From assembly GCA_036004405.1 (NCBI GenBank), contig DASYRM010000159.1:16972-80971 (forward strand): DNA of 64,000 nucleotides, in the 5' to 3' direction. Shown here piece by piece: positions 33,153 to 43,535 of the stretch. This stretch comes from DASYRM01 sp036004405. Lineage in GTDB: Bacteria; Acidobacteriota; Vicinamibacteria; Vicinamibacterales; UBA2999. How positions within the stretch are numbered: position 1 is the stretch's first letter; every line of letters begins with the position of its first letter. The translations under genes were made by a program, and so were the position numbers. Under the pieces are notes generated by a model, which worked only from the letters and a program-made list of their open reading frames with translations, had not been told where the DNA came from and made no database searches.

Positions 33153-34439
33153 TCAGTGACCGAGGCCGCTGCGGTCGGCGTCGGCCTCGAGGCGCAGCGC
33201 CTCGTCGCTCACCGGCCGGATGAGCGGCTCGTCGTTGGCCGTCACCACGACCACGCCGTTCTCCGTGATGGAGTGCCGCCGGCGATCCTCCTCGGGGTCG
33301 TAGCCGATGACCGCGCCACGCGGGATGAGCACGTCGCGGTCGATGATCGCCTTGCGGATGCGCGCGTGACGGCCCACCCGCACGCCCGGCATCAGGATGG
33401 TGCGGGAGATGTCGCAGAAGCTGTGCACGCGCACGTTCGGGCACAGGATGCTGCCGGTAATGCGGCTGCCCGAGATGATGCAGCCGTTCGACACGATCGA
33501 GTCGAGCGCCTGGCCGCAGCGCACACCCTCTTCCGCGAACACGAACTTCGCCGGCGGCGCCTGCGGCTGATAGGTGCGGAGCGGCCATTCCGGGTCGTAG
33601 AGGTTGAACTCGGGGCTGATCTGGCACAGGTCCATGCTCGCGTCGTAGTAGGCGTCGAGCGTGCCGATGTCGCGCCAGTACTTGGCGGCCTTCTTGTTTT
33701 CGTCGTAGAAGCGGTACGAGTAGACCCGCTTGGCCGCGATGAGCGACGGGATGATGTTCTTGCCGAAGTCGTGCTGGCTGTCCACGTTGGCGGCGTCGTC
33801 CTCGAGCGCCTTCACCAGGACGTCGGCCCTGAAGATGTAGATGCCCATCGACGCCAGCGCGATGTCCGGCGAGCCCGGGATGCACGGCGGCACCGCCGGC
33901 TTCTCCTGAAACTCGCGCACGCGGTCGTCCTCGTCTACGCCCACGACGCCGAAGCGCCGGCCGTCGGCCACCGGCACCTCCAGCGTCGCCAGCGTGGCGT
34001 CGGCGTTCTGGTCGATGTGGAACCGGAGCATCTTGGCATAGTCCATCTTGTAGACGTGGTCGCCCGAGAGCACCACCACGTGGCTCGGACTCTCCCGCAC
34101 GATGGAGTAGAGGTTCTGGAACACCGCGTCGGCGGTGCCGAGGTACCAGTGCTCGCCGACCCGTTTCTGGGGCGGCAGCATCTCCACGAACTCGCCGAGC
34201 TCCTCGGACACGACGTTCCAGCCCATGCGGACATGGCGGTTGAGCGACAGCGACTTGTACTGCGTGGCGATGAAAATGCGCCGGAACCCCGAGTTGATGC
34301 AGTTGCTCAGCGTGAAATCGATGATCCGGTAGGGGCCCCCGAAATACACGGCCGGTTTGGCCCGCTCGGCGGTCAGCGGGTGCAGGCGCTCGCCGGCGCC
34401 GCCCGCCAGCAGGATCACGAGAACGTCGTCCAAAGCCAT
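33153..34439 (-). CDS. glgC: Glucose-1-phosphate adenylyltransferase
   Basis: A 428-residue ADP-glucose pyrophosphorylase, the committed step of glycogen synthesis. LLAGGAGERLHPLTAERAKPA (nucleotide loop with activator-site Lys), the PYRIIDFTLSNCINSG block, GTADAVFQN, VVVLSGDHVYKMDY (metal Asp), FQEKP (substrate Lys), YWRDIGTLDAYYDA, and a C-terminal left-handed beta-helix (SNGCIISGSRITGSILCPNV). TATGAT is 11 nt before the ATG. First gene of a glgC-eno operon. Confidence 0.96.
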   Translation of the reverse strand: MALDDVLVILLAGGAGERLHPLTAERAKPAVYFGGPYRIIDFTLSNCINSGFRRIFIATQYKSLSLNRHVRMGWNVVSEELGEFVEMLPPQKRVGEHWYLGTADAVFQNLYSIVRESPSHVVVLSGDHVYKMDYAKMLRFHIDQNADATLATLEVPVADGRRFGVVGVDEDDRVREFQEKPAVPPCIPGSPDIALASMGIYIFRADVLVKALEDDAANVDSQHDFGKNIIPSLIAAKRVYSYRFYDENKKAAKYWRDIGTLDAYYDASMDLCQISPEFNLYDPEWPLRTYQPQAPPAKFVFAEEGVRCGQALDSIVSNGCIISGSRITGSILCPNVRVHSFCDISRTILMPGVRVGRHARIRKAIIDRDVLIPRGAVIGYDPEEDRRRHSITENGVVVVTANDEPLIRPVSDEALRLEADADRSGLGH

Positions 34440-34524
34440 GGCCGAGCCCGATCATAGTCTCCAGCGCCGCGACTTGTGCCACAGAAAGTCAATCCCTGCG
34501 GGTAGTTAGCGGCCCTTCGATCGA

Positions 34525-34554
34525 TTGACTTGCCCCGAGCTCCGTGCCTATGAT
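34525..34554 (+). promoter_or_regulatory. Sigma-70-type promoter of the secreted protein gene at 34592
   Basis: TTGACT (34525-34530), 18-nt spacer, TATGAT (34549-34554); predicted start near 34561, a leader of about 30 nt containing GAGAGG as ribosome-binding site. Confidence 0.7.
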
Positions 34555-34591
34555 CGGTCGTTCGTACCCCCTAAGGAACAAGAGAGGCACG

Positions 34592-35653
34592 ATGCAGATT
34601 CGTCGGGTCCTGGCGGCAGTTGCGGTTCTCACGCTCGCGGTGAGCGCCCTGCCGATCCAGGCGCAGAAGAACGACAACAAGAACCAGCAGCCGAAGCGCT
34701 CGAAGACCGAGCAGCAGGATGTCGACTTGTCGGTGGCGATGGTCGATCGCATCGTCCAGGGCGCCCAGCCGGCTCCGACCGATTACACGCTGACCTGGGA
34801 GTCGAATCACGCGACCAAGGGGCAGGAAGGGCAGACCTACATCCCGTACACCATCGTCGTGGACAAGGCGTTGGCTGGGAAGCAGGTGGCCTTCTACACC
34901 CGCGTGGTCGACAAGGGAGCGGCGCCGCCGGCCCTTCCCGATCCGAAGGCCAAGGACGAGAAGGCCGCCCCAGTGCGCCCGACCTATCCATGGGAGCGCA
35001 TCAGCTTTTCGCAGGTGCCGGACTCGGGCAAGATGTCGCGCGCGTTCGTGCTGAGGCCGGGCGACTACGACGTCTACATCACGCTGAAAGAGAAGCTGAC
35101 GGCGGAAATCAAGGATCTGGCGAAGGCCGCGCCGCCGAAGATGGCGTTCATCAAGCGCGAGCTCTCGGTACCCGACTACAACGGCGCCGAGCTCAAGATG
35201 AGCCTGCCGATTCTGGCCAGCACCGTCGAGCCGCTGACGGCGCCCTTGACGCCGGCGCAGATCGAAGAGAACCCCTACGGGGTGTTCGGCGCGATGAAGA
35301 TCGTGCCCTCCGTGGACGGCAAGTTCTCGAAGGCCGGCGAGTTCAGCATCGTGTTCTTCATCTACGGTGCCGGCGACGCCGGCGGCGGGAAGCCGAACGT
35401 CACGCTGGACTACTCGTTCTACGTCAAGCAGGGCGAGGGCGAAAAGTACTTCAACAAGACCGCGCCGCAGGAGCTCAACGGGACGACGCTGTCGCCGGAC
35501 TTCAACGTCGCCGCGGGCCATCAGGTGCCGGGGATGCTGTCGATTCCGCTGGCCAGCTTCCCGGTGGGGGACTACCGCCTGGAAATCAAGGTGACCGACA
35601 AGGCCGCCAACAAGACGATCACGCAGAATGTCGCCTTCACCGTGGCGGCGTAG
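34592..35653 (+). CDS. Secreted protein of unknown function
   Basis: A 353-residue exported protein: signal peptide (RRVLAAVAVLTLAVSALPIQAQ, cleaved near residue 22), a charged Asn/Lys/Gln-rich segment (KNDNKNQQPKRSKTEQQD), then mostly beta-strand sequence (TYIPYTIVVDKALAGKQVAFYTRVVDKG; YRLEIKVTDKAANKTITQNVAFTV), the last part looking like an Ig-like or GWxTD-adjacent beta-sandwich. ATG 34592 is supported by GAGAGG and by a good promoter. Function unknown. An element of family B directly follows its TAG. Confidence 0.7.
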   Translation: MQIRRVLAAVAVLTLAVSALPIQAQKNDNKNQQPKRSKTEQQDVDLSVAMVDRIVQGAQPAPTDYTLTWESNHATKGQEGQTYIPYTIVVDKALAGKQVAFYTRVVDKGAAPPALPDPKAKDEKAAPVRPTYPWERISFSQVPDSGKMSRAFVLRPGDYDVYITLKEKLTAEIKDLAKAAPPKMAFIKRELSVPDYNGAELKMSLPILASTVEPLTAPLTPAQIEENPYGVFGAMKIVPSVDGKFSKAGEFSIVFFIYGAGDAGGGKPNVTLDYSFYVKQGEGEKYFNKTAPQELNGTTLSPDFNVAAGHQVPGMLSIPLASFPVGDYRLEIKVTDKAANKTITQNVAFTVAA

Positions 35654-35683
35654 CAGTGTTTGACGCCCCGCCCTCCGGGCGGG
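35652..35683 (+). repeat. Family B right half only, copy B5
   Basis: Linker AGCAGTGTTTGACG begins inside the TAG stop; stem 2 CCCGCCC-TCC-GGGCGGG (35667-35683). No stem 1, as the coding region ends there. Confidence 0.65.
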
Positions 35684-35731
35684 CGAAGACGTTGTAATGG
35701 GCACCGTGCGGGGACCGCGAGGGCACGGGAG

Positions 35732-37612
35732 ATGAGACACACACGCATGCTGGGCCGCGCCGCTGCCGTCGGACTGTGTCTGACGATCTCCACGCTGCCC
35801 TCGTCGGCCCAGGTGGTCCGACCCCAGGCGCAGCTCGTGAGCCGCACCACGACGAGCGCGGTGGCGGTGGAGCTCACCGGCATCGTCCACGATCGCGCGG
35901 GCCATCCGCTGGTCGGCGCCGTGGTCTCGGCCATCGGGTCCGAGTCGGCGTTCGCGGTGTCGGATCGCGACGGCCGGTTCACCTTCCGCTCGCTCCCGGC
36001 GGGTCCCTACGTGGTTCGAGCGCACCTGCAGGGCTACCTGCCCGCACGGCCGCGCCTGATGCAGATCAGCACGAGCGCGCGGACCGATTTCGTCATCACG
36101 CTGGTCAAGCAGTCCGAGGCGGCCGACACGCCCGGGGTGATCGCGGCCGGCGTCGGGCTGGTGGACGAGCCAATCGCCGAGCCTGAGGCCGAAGCAACCC
36201 ACGAGCACGACGAGCTCGCCTGGCGCCTGCGCCACCTGAAGCGCAGTGTGCTGAAGAGCGACGGCGAACGCGTGCCGGGTCTCGACACCACCTGGCCCGC
36301 CGACAACCCGCTCGCCGGGCTGGGCCGTGCGGTGGGCGAATCGGCGCGGATCGCCTCGTCGATCCTCGCGGACCTGCCGCTCGACGGCCAGTTCAACCTG
36401 CTCACGACGACGTCGTTCGATCGTCCGCAGGACCTGTTCTCGCCGGATGCCGCGCTGCCACGCAGTGTGGCGTTCGTGTCGCTGTCGTCGTCCATGGCGA
36501 GCGGCGAGTGGCGGATGCGCGGTGCAATGACGCAGGGCGATCTGTCGTCGTGGACCGTGGCCAGCTCGTATGCGCGCGCCCTCCACGCCACCCACGCCTA
36601 TCAGGCCGGGTTCTCGTACGGCATGCAGCGCTACTCGGGCGGCAACGCCGAGGCGCTGTCGGCCATGCGCGACGGCAGCCGCACGGTTGGCGTGCTCTAC
36701 GGCTACGACGCGTGGACGCTCTCGCCGGCACTGCGGCTCGATTTCGGCGCCCGCTACGCCAACTACGGCTACCTGGAAGACCAGGGGCTCTGGAGCCCGC
36801 GCGCCGGCGTCGAGGTGAAGCCGTTCGACGATCCGCTCAAGCTTCGGGCCAGCGTGTCGCACCGTGAGAGCGCGCCCGGCGCCGAGGAGTTCATCCCGCC
36901 GTCCACCGGCGTGTGGCTGCCGCCCGAGCGCACCTTCTCGAGCGCGTCGCGGCGCGGCGAGTTCCGGCCGGAGCGCATCGATCACGTGGAGGTCGGAGCC
37001 GAGCGCCCGGTGTTTGGCGACATCGTGCTGGGTGTGCGCGCGTTCCGGCAGCGCGGCGAGGACCAGATCGTGACGCTGTTCGGCGTGGCCGCCGTGGACG
37101 AGGCCGTCAACACAGGCCACTATCGCGTCGGCTCCGCTGGAGATTTCGACGCGATCGGCTGGGGCGTGAGCGTGAGTCGCACGGTCGCCCAGGGCACTCG
37201 CGCCTCGCTCGACTACTCGCGCGCCGACGCGGATTGGAACGGCCGCTCGCCAGACTTCTGGGCGCTCGCACACCTGGCCGGCCAGGTGCTCCGCCGCTCC
37301 GACGTGGTGCACGACCTGACGGCCACGGTGGAAAGCCTGGTGCCGGCGACGTCCACGCGCGTCTTCGTGCTCTACAAGCTCAACTCCGCCGTGGCGGCTC
37401 CCGGCTTCGAGCAGGCCTCGGCCGGCGGCGCGCGCTTCGACGTGCAGATCAACCAGGCGCTGCCCTTCACCGTGGCCAAGTCACGGTGGGAGGCGCTGGT
37501 GGCCGTGAAGAACATGTTCCACGACGACTTCGACAGCGGATCGTTGTACGACGAACTGCTGGTGGTGCGGGCGCCCACGCGGGTGCTCGGAGGGGTGACC
37601 GTCAAGTTCTGA
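35732..37612 (+). CDS. Outer-membrane beta-barrel with carboxypeptidase-regulatory-like domain, no plug
   Basis: A 626-residue protein. Signal peptide (GRAAAVGLCLTISTLPSSAQ), then a CarboxypepD_reg-like domain at about 45-115 (VELTGIVHDRAGHPLVGAVVSAIGS...GRFTFRSLPAGPYVVRAHLQGYLPA), a charged linker, and TonB-receptor-like barrel strands to the C-terminal VKF. The usual plug domain is not seen, and the protein is far shorter than the receptor at 22198. ATG 35732 is about 80 bp after the previous gene, probably in one transcript. It ends with a strong terminator at 37684. Confidence 0.75.
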   Translation: MRHTRMLGRAAAVGLCLTISTLPSSAQVVRPQAQLVSRTTTSAVAVELTGIVHDRAGHPLVGAVVSAIGSESAFAVSDRDGRFTFRSLPAGPYVVRAHLQGYLPARPRLMQISTSARTDFVITLVKQSEAADTPGVIAAGVGLVDEPIAEPEAEATHEHDELAWRLRHLKRSVLKSDGERVPGLDTTWPADNPLAGLGRAVGESARIASSILADLPLDGQFNLLTTTSFDRPQDLFSPDAALPRSVAFVSLSSSMASGEWRMRGAMTQGDLSSWTVASSYARALHATHAYQAGFSYGMQRYSGGNAEALSAMRDGSRTVGVLYGYDAWTLSPALRLDFGARYANYGYLEDQGLWSPRAGVEVKPFDDPLKLRASVSHRESAPGAEEFIPPSTGVWLPPERTFSSASRRGEFRPERIDHVEVGAERPVFGDIVLGVRAFRQRGEDQIVTLFGVAAVDEAVNTGHYRVGSAGDFDAIGWGVSVSRTVAQGTRASLDYSRADADWNGRSPDFWALAHLAGQVLRRSDVVHDLTATVESLVPATSTRVFVLYKLNSAVAAPGFEQASAGGARFDVQINQALPFTVAKSRWEALVAVKNMFHDDFDSGSLYDELLVVRAPTRVLGGVTVKF

Positions 37613-37648
37613 GGCAGTACCTGGCAAACCGGTTTCACGCCGGTTCGC
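37613..37648 (+). repeat. Divergent family B right half, copy B6
   Basis: GGCAGTACCTGGC starts directly after the TGA stop and leads into AACCGG (37627-37632) paired with CCGGTT (37640-37645). Linker similarity to other copies is partial. Confidence 0.45.
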
Positions 37649-37683
37649 TATTTTGGGAGAACGGCGCCGGCAAGCGCGAACCG

Positions 37684-37713
37684 GGGAGGCGTGCTACACA
37701 GCCTCCCTTTTTT
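37684..37713 (+). terminator. Rho-independent terminator
   Basis: GGGAGGC (37684-37690), 10-nt loop, GCCTCCC (37701-37707), followed at once by a run of six T. It ends the 34592-37612 transcript. Confidence 0.85.
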
Positions 37714-37742
37714 CGCCGCGTTTTTCGGCTCCATTTGATTGA

Positions 37743-40730
37743 ATGTCCACTTCTGATCGTTGGATTTCCGATCGCGCGGGCTCCGGAGCGAATAGCCCGA
37801 TGTGGGGCCGCTTCTCACGGCCGGCACTCCCGGTCGTTGTCGTGTCCGTGCTGTTGTGCCTCGGCGCTGCCAACATCGCCGCGCGGGCCGCGTTTCGCGA
37901 GGTCGAGGACGGCGTGCTGTGGGCGACGCGGGCCGAGGGCGTGGTGGCGGCCGACATCGCCGACGGCACGCCGGCCGCCGCCGTCGGCATCGAGCGCGGC
38001 GATCTGCTGCTCGCCATCAACGACCGGCCCATCGACGATCTGTCCGACGTCGTGGAGATTCTCCACGGCTCCAATCGCGGCGAAACGCTGCGCTACACGG
38101 TGCTGCGCCTCGGCTCGCGCGACGTGATCGACGTCCGCGTGGCGCCCATCCCCGGCGGTCCGGGCATCCTCTATTTCCTGCTCGCCGGCGTCGGCACCTT
38201 CACGCTGCTCGTCGGCGGCGCGGTGCGGCTCCGGCGTCCACGGGACCCGGCCACGCTGCACTTCCTGTGGCTGTCGGTCGCCTTCTTCGGCGTCTTCACC
38301 TTCTCGTTCAGCGGCCGGCTCGATCGGCTGGACTGGGTGTTCTTCTGGGCGGACGAAGTATCGATCCTGGCGCTGCCCCCCCTCTTCCTGCACTTCACCC
38401 TCGTCTTCCCCGAGCGGGCCACGCGGCTCAGCAGCACGCGGTTGGGACGTGTCCTCGAAATCGCCAACTACGTGCCGGCGATCGTGCTGGGCCTGACGCG
38501 CGTGGCCTCGCTGGCGCGCGCCTCCACCGACGCCGCGCAGTTCGTGCGCATCAGCACCGCGCTCGACCGGATGGAGTTCCTCTACCTGGCTGTCTGCTTC
38601 ATTGGCGGCCTCGGGGTGCTGTCGCGGGCGTTGCGCCGCATCCGCACGGTGACCGCGCGGCGTCAGCTGCGGTGGATCGCCTGGGGCACGGCGTTCGGCG
38701 CCGGCCCGTTCGCCTTCGGCTACGCGCTGCCCTACGCCCTTGGCGTCTCGCCGTCGCTGCCGATGCAGCTCTCGGCCATTCCGCTCAGCCTGATCCCGCT
38801 GGCCTACGCCTCGGCGATCGTGCGCTACCGCCTGATGGACGTGGAAGTGATCGTCAAGCGCACGCTGGTCTACGCGGCGGTGCTCTCGGCGGTCGTGGCG
38901 ATGTACGTCGTGCTGCTGAAGGTCGTGCAGCGGATGTTCGTGCAGGGCGGCGTCGGTCACGAGTGGGTGATTGCCTTCCTGGCCACGCTCGTGGCCGTGC
39001 TGCTGGCGCCGCCGGTGAAGGACTTCGTGCAGACCACGCTCGATCGCGCGTTCTATCGCGACCGCTACGACTACCGGCGGGCGCTGGTCGGCTTCGCCCG
39101 CGATCTCAACAGCGACCTCGATCTCGGGCGCTTGAGCGCGCGGCTCGTCTCGCGCGTCGTGGAGACGCTCGAGGTCGATGGCATGGCGCTCATGGTCGAG
39201 AGCGAATCGGGCCCCGACTGGCTGGCGATGCACGCCTACGGGTTCCCCGCCGCGCCGCCGGCGCTGCCGAAGCTGTCGGGCATCGGCCGGCGCCTGGCGG
39301 GTGGGAATCCGGTGGCCCTCGACGACCCGACCGCCGTCGGGTGGTTCGCCGCCGAAGAGATCGAGTTCTGGCGCGACGCCGGCCTGTACTACTTCGTGCC
39401 CTGCATCTCGCAGACGGGCGCTACGGCGGTGCTGGCGCTCGGGCGCAAGCACTCGAACGAGCCGTTGAGCAGCGAGGACATGGCGCTGCTGGCCGCCGTG
39501 GCGGCGCAGATGGCGACCGCGCTCGAGAATGCGCGCCTCTACCGGCAGCTGCACGTGAAAGCGATCGAGCTCGATCGGCTGCGCGCGTTCAACGAGAACA
39601 TCCTCGAGTCGCTCGACGACGGCCTGCTGGTGGTGGACCTGCACGACAAGGTGGTGCGGTGGAACACCGCGCTCGAAACCCTCTACGGGGTGTCGCGCAG
39701 CGCCGCCGCCGGCCGCGCCATCGACGATCTGTTCGACGGGCCCTGCGTGGAGGCGATTCGAGCCGCCCGCCGCGATTCACCGACCGGGGCCGTGCTGTCG
39801 CGCGTGCCGCTGCACTGCCGGGGGGCCAAGGCGGGCCGCACCCTCATCGTCAATTGCGCGGTCGTGCCGCTCCGCGGCACGATGGGAGAAATAGCGCCGT
39901 TCGGCCCGGCGATAGCCGGGCCGTTGCGGACGGCAGTCACCGCCGACGCCGGCGCCGAGGGCACCGTCGTCATCCTCGAGGACGTGACGTCACGCGTGCA
40001 GTTCGAAGAGCAGCTGCAGATCTCCGAAAAGATGGCGTCCATCGGCCTGCTCGCCGCCGGCGTAGCGCACGAGGTCAACACGCCGCTCACGGGCATCTCG
40101 AGCTTCACGCAGATGCTGCTCGAAGGCGCCGACCCCGACGATCCCAAGACGCGACTCCTCGAAAAGATCGAGCGGCAGACGTTCCGGGCCGCCAAGATCG
40201 TCAACGGCCTGCTGAACCTGTCGCGCCCGGCGTCGAATACCGGCTCGGAGGCGCTGGCGGTCGTCGACGTCAACGTGGTGATTGCCGACGTGCTCGGGCT
40301 GCTCGAGCACCAGTTCGCCACCCACAGCATCAAGCTCCGGCGCGAGCTGAACGACACCCCGGTGCTGGTGCTCGGTCTCGAGCACAAGCTGCAGCAGGTG
40401 TTCCTCAACCTGTTCCTGAACGCGAAGGACGCCATGCCGAAGGGCGGATGGCTCTCGGTGCGCACCGCGCTCGACGGCGATCGCGCCGTGGCCGAAGTGG
40501 CCGACACCGGCTCGGGAATTCCCAACGAGTACCTGGCGCGGATTTACGACCCGTTCTTCACCACCAAGGCGATGAACCAGGGCACCGGCCTCGGTCTCTC
40601 GATCACATACGGCATCGTGCGCGAGCACGAGGGGTCGATCGACTGCGAGAGCCAGCTGGGGCAGGGCACACGGTTCGTGCTGTCGCTTCCGCTCGCCCGT
40701 ACGCGCCCGGCACTCGCAACAGGGCATTGA
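37743..40730 (+). CDS. Membrane-bound sensor histidine kinase (PDZ, 7TM-like, GAF, PAS, HisKA, HATPase)
   Basis: A 995-residue NtrB-like sensor. Helix near 28-48; PDZ-like domain about 55-135 (VVAADIADGTPAAAVGIERGDLLLAINDRPI); seven or eight helices about 140-420; GAF about 450-600; PAS about 610-755; HisKA with His in GLLAAGVAHEVNTPLTG; HATPase with NLFLNAKDAMPKGG, DTGSGIP and GTGLGLSITYGI. A PDZ domain preceding the helix bundle is unusual. An internal palindrome lies in the PAS coding region. ATG 37743 lacks a Shine-Dalgarno; 37800 is an alternative. The partner regulator starts 16 bp downstream. Confidence 0.9.
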   Translation: MSTSDRWISDRAGSGANSPMWGRFSRPALPVVVVSVLLCLGAANIAARAAFREVEDGVLWATRAEGVVAADIADGTPAAAVGIERGDLLLAINDRPIDDLSDVVEILHGSNRGETLRYTVLRLGSRDVIDVRVAPIPGGPGILYFLLAGVGTFTLLVGGAVRLRRPRDPATLHFLWLSVAFFGVFTFSFSGRLDRLDWVFFWADEVSILALPPLFLHFTLVFPERATRLSSTRLGRVLEIANYVPAIVLGLTRVASLARASTDAAQFVRISTALDRMEFLYLAVCFIGGLGVLSRALRRIRTVTARRQLRWIAWGTAFGAGPFAFGYALPYALGVSPSLPMQLSAIPLSLIPLAYASAIVRYRLMDVEVIVKRTLVYAAVLSAVVAMYVVLLKVVQRMFVQGGVGHEWVIAFLATLVAVLLAPPVKDFVQTTLDRAFYRDRYDYRRALVGFARDLNSDLDLGRLSARLVSRVVETLEVDGMALMVESESGPDWLAMHAYGFPAAPPALPKLSGIGRRLAGGNPVALDDPTAVGWFAAEEIEFWRDAGLYYFVPCISQTGATAVLALGRKHSNEPLSSEDMALLAAVAAQMATALENARLYRQLHVKAIELDRLRAFNENILESLDDGLLVVDLHDKVVRWNTALETLYGVSRSAAAGRAIDDLFDGPCVEAIRAARRDSPTGAVLSRVPLHCRGAKAGRTLIVNCAVVPLRGTMGEIAPFGPAIAGPLRTAVTADAGAEGTVVILEDVTSRVQFEEQLQISEKMASIGLLAAGVAHEVNTPLTGISSFTQMLLEGADPDDPKTRLLEKIERQTFRAAKIVNGLLNLSRPASNTGSEALAVVDVNVVIADVLGLLEHQFATHSIKLRRELNDTPVLVLGLEHKLQQVFLNLFLNAKDAMPKGGWLSVRTALDGDRAVAEVADTGSGIPNEYLARIYDPFFTTKAMNQGTGLGLSITYGIVREHEGSIDCESQLGQGTRFVLSLPLARTRPALATGH
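39903..39922. repeat. Palindrome inside the kinase gene
   Basis: GGCCCGGC-GATA-GCCGGGCC, perfect, in the PAS-encoding part; it encodes the GPAIAGP stretch within an otherwise variable loop and keeps frame. Confidence 0.6.
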
Positions 40731-40746
40731 AAGCAGGGTAGGGCAC

Positions 40747-42213
<1,467 letters not shown>

Positions 42214-42216
42214 GGT

Positions 42217-43491
42217 CTACCGCGGCTTGACCCGCGTCATCAACCGCTCGAACCGTCCAATCACGGCGTCCCAGCGGTAGTGCTGTTCGACGTAGTGGCG
42301 GCCGGCCTCGCCGAGCCGCTCGCGCAGCTCGGGATTGCGCGCCATCAGCCGCATCGCCTCGACGAACTCCTCGCGGTTCTCGTAGAACAGCCCGGCATTG
42401 GAGCGCCGGCAGTGCGCGACCGCCGATGCATTGCGGGCGCTCGCCAGCACCGGGGTGCCGACCGCCATGCTCTCGAGCACCGACTGCGCCAGCAGATCGT
42501 CGGGCGCGGGCGCGATGGTCACGTCGGCCGCTTCGAACGCGATCATCCGTTCCCGCTCGGGCAGCATGCCGGCCTGGCGCAGATAGGGCTCGTCGGGCAC
42601 CCGCATCATCTTCACGCCCATGAGCACCAGCGACACGTCGCCGTTGGTCGAGGCGTAGCCGTCGAAGTACTCCAGCATCTCCTGACAGCCGTTGTCGGGC
42701 TCGACGCGGCCGCCGTAGAGCGCAATCCGTCCGTAGAGCCGGTGGCGGCGGCGGAACGGCATGCCGCGTCCGGCCAGATACGACTCCTCGGCGGCCGGCT
42801 CCGTGTCGCCGGGCAGGTCGTCCTCGACAGGAATGGCGTCGGACGGATCCTGCTGGTGCCGCGGATAGGTGTGCTGCGGCGACGGCTCGATGCCGATGCC
42901 CACGAGCTCCTCGTACTGAGGCTGCACGCGCACGAAATCGTGCAGGATGCGCCGCTCCGACGTGGACAGCAGCCCGAGCGCGCGCGGCATGAGCAGCAGC
43001 TCGGGCCAGAGTCCCAGCCGCAGCGTCGGCTTCAGATCGACGTGCGGAAAGAGCACGCTGTGCTCCGGCGCCATCGGCAGGCCGAACACCGTCGTGGCCG
43101 TCATGAGCCCGAAGAACACCAGCGCGTCGTAGTTGCGGTGCTGCCGCTTGAGGTGATCGAGCAGCCCGGGCGCCCACGGGCCCTTGCGCCGCACCCACTC
43201 GAGCTCCTCGTCACGCGAATGCGGCTCGGCCAGCAGCCGCGTCGCCAGCCGATCGAGCGCCGACGGATCCGGCTCGCGTTCGGTCACCGGGAAGCGGCGC
43301 ACGCGCACGCCGCGCATGCGGTCGGGACCTTCGGCATAATCGTTCTTCCACGTCCGCGCGTCGCGCGCGCAGGTGGTGAGCACGTCGATGTCGTGACGAT
43401 GGCCGATGTGCTCGGCGAGCAGCCGGCAGGCGTGCTCGGGGCCGGTAGTCAGGTCGGCGCCGTAGCGGGGCGTGACGAACGCGAGCTTCAC
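42217..43491 (-). CDS. Glycosyltransferase, GT4-like
   Basis: A 424-residue GT-B fold transferase. The N-terminal domain begins KLAFVTPRYGADLTTGPEHACRLLAEHI and contains VLTTCARDARTWKNDY, nearly the same as the neighbour at 43518 (VLTTCARDYVSWKNEY), so the two are paralogues. The C-terminal nucleotide-sugar domain has YGRIALYGGRVEPDNGCQEM and QSVLESMAVGTPVLASARNASA (E-x7-E-like). It starts at GTG 43491 with an AGAGAGA ribosome-binding stretch; the longer frame to 43839 is a shadow. Likely surface glycan or glycolipid synthesis. Confidence 0.85.
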   Translation of the reverse strand: MKLAFVTPRYGADLTTGPEHACRLLAEHIGHRHDIDVLTTCARDARTWKNDYAEGPDRMRGVRVRRFPVTEREPDPSALDRLATRLLAEPHSRDEELEWVRRKGPWAPGLLDHLKRQHRNYDALVFFGLMTATTVFGLPMAPEHSVLFPHVDLKPTLRLGLWPELLLMPRALGLLSTSERRILHDFVRVQPQYEELVGIGIEPSPQHTYPRHQQDPSDAIPVEDDLPGDTEPAAEESYLAGRGMPFRRRHRLYGRIALYGGRVEPDNGCQEMLEYFDGYASTNGDVSLVLMGVKMMRVPDEPYLRQAGMLPERERMIAFEAADVTIAPAPDDLLAQSVLESMAVGTPVLASARNASAVAHCRRSNAGLFYENREEFVEAMRLMARNPELRERLGEAGRHYVEQHYRWDAVIGRFERLMTRVKPR

Positions 43492-43510
43492 GACGTTTCT
43501 CTCTTTGCCA

Positions 43511-43535
43511 GGGCGGTCTAAAGACCGCCCTCTAC
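43511..43535. repeat. Family A (GTAG-headed) hairpin overlapping a stop codon
   Basis: Minus strand: GTAGA head (43535-43531), GGGCGGTCT (43530-43522), loop TT, AGACCGCCC (43519-43511). The TAG stop (43520-43518) and the last residues SVEGGL of the upstream glycosyltransferase are made by it. Confidence 0.8.
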
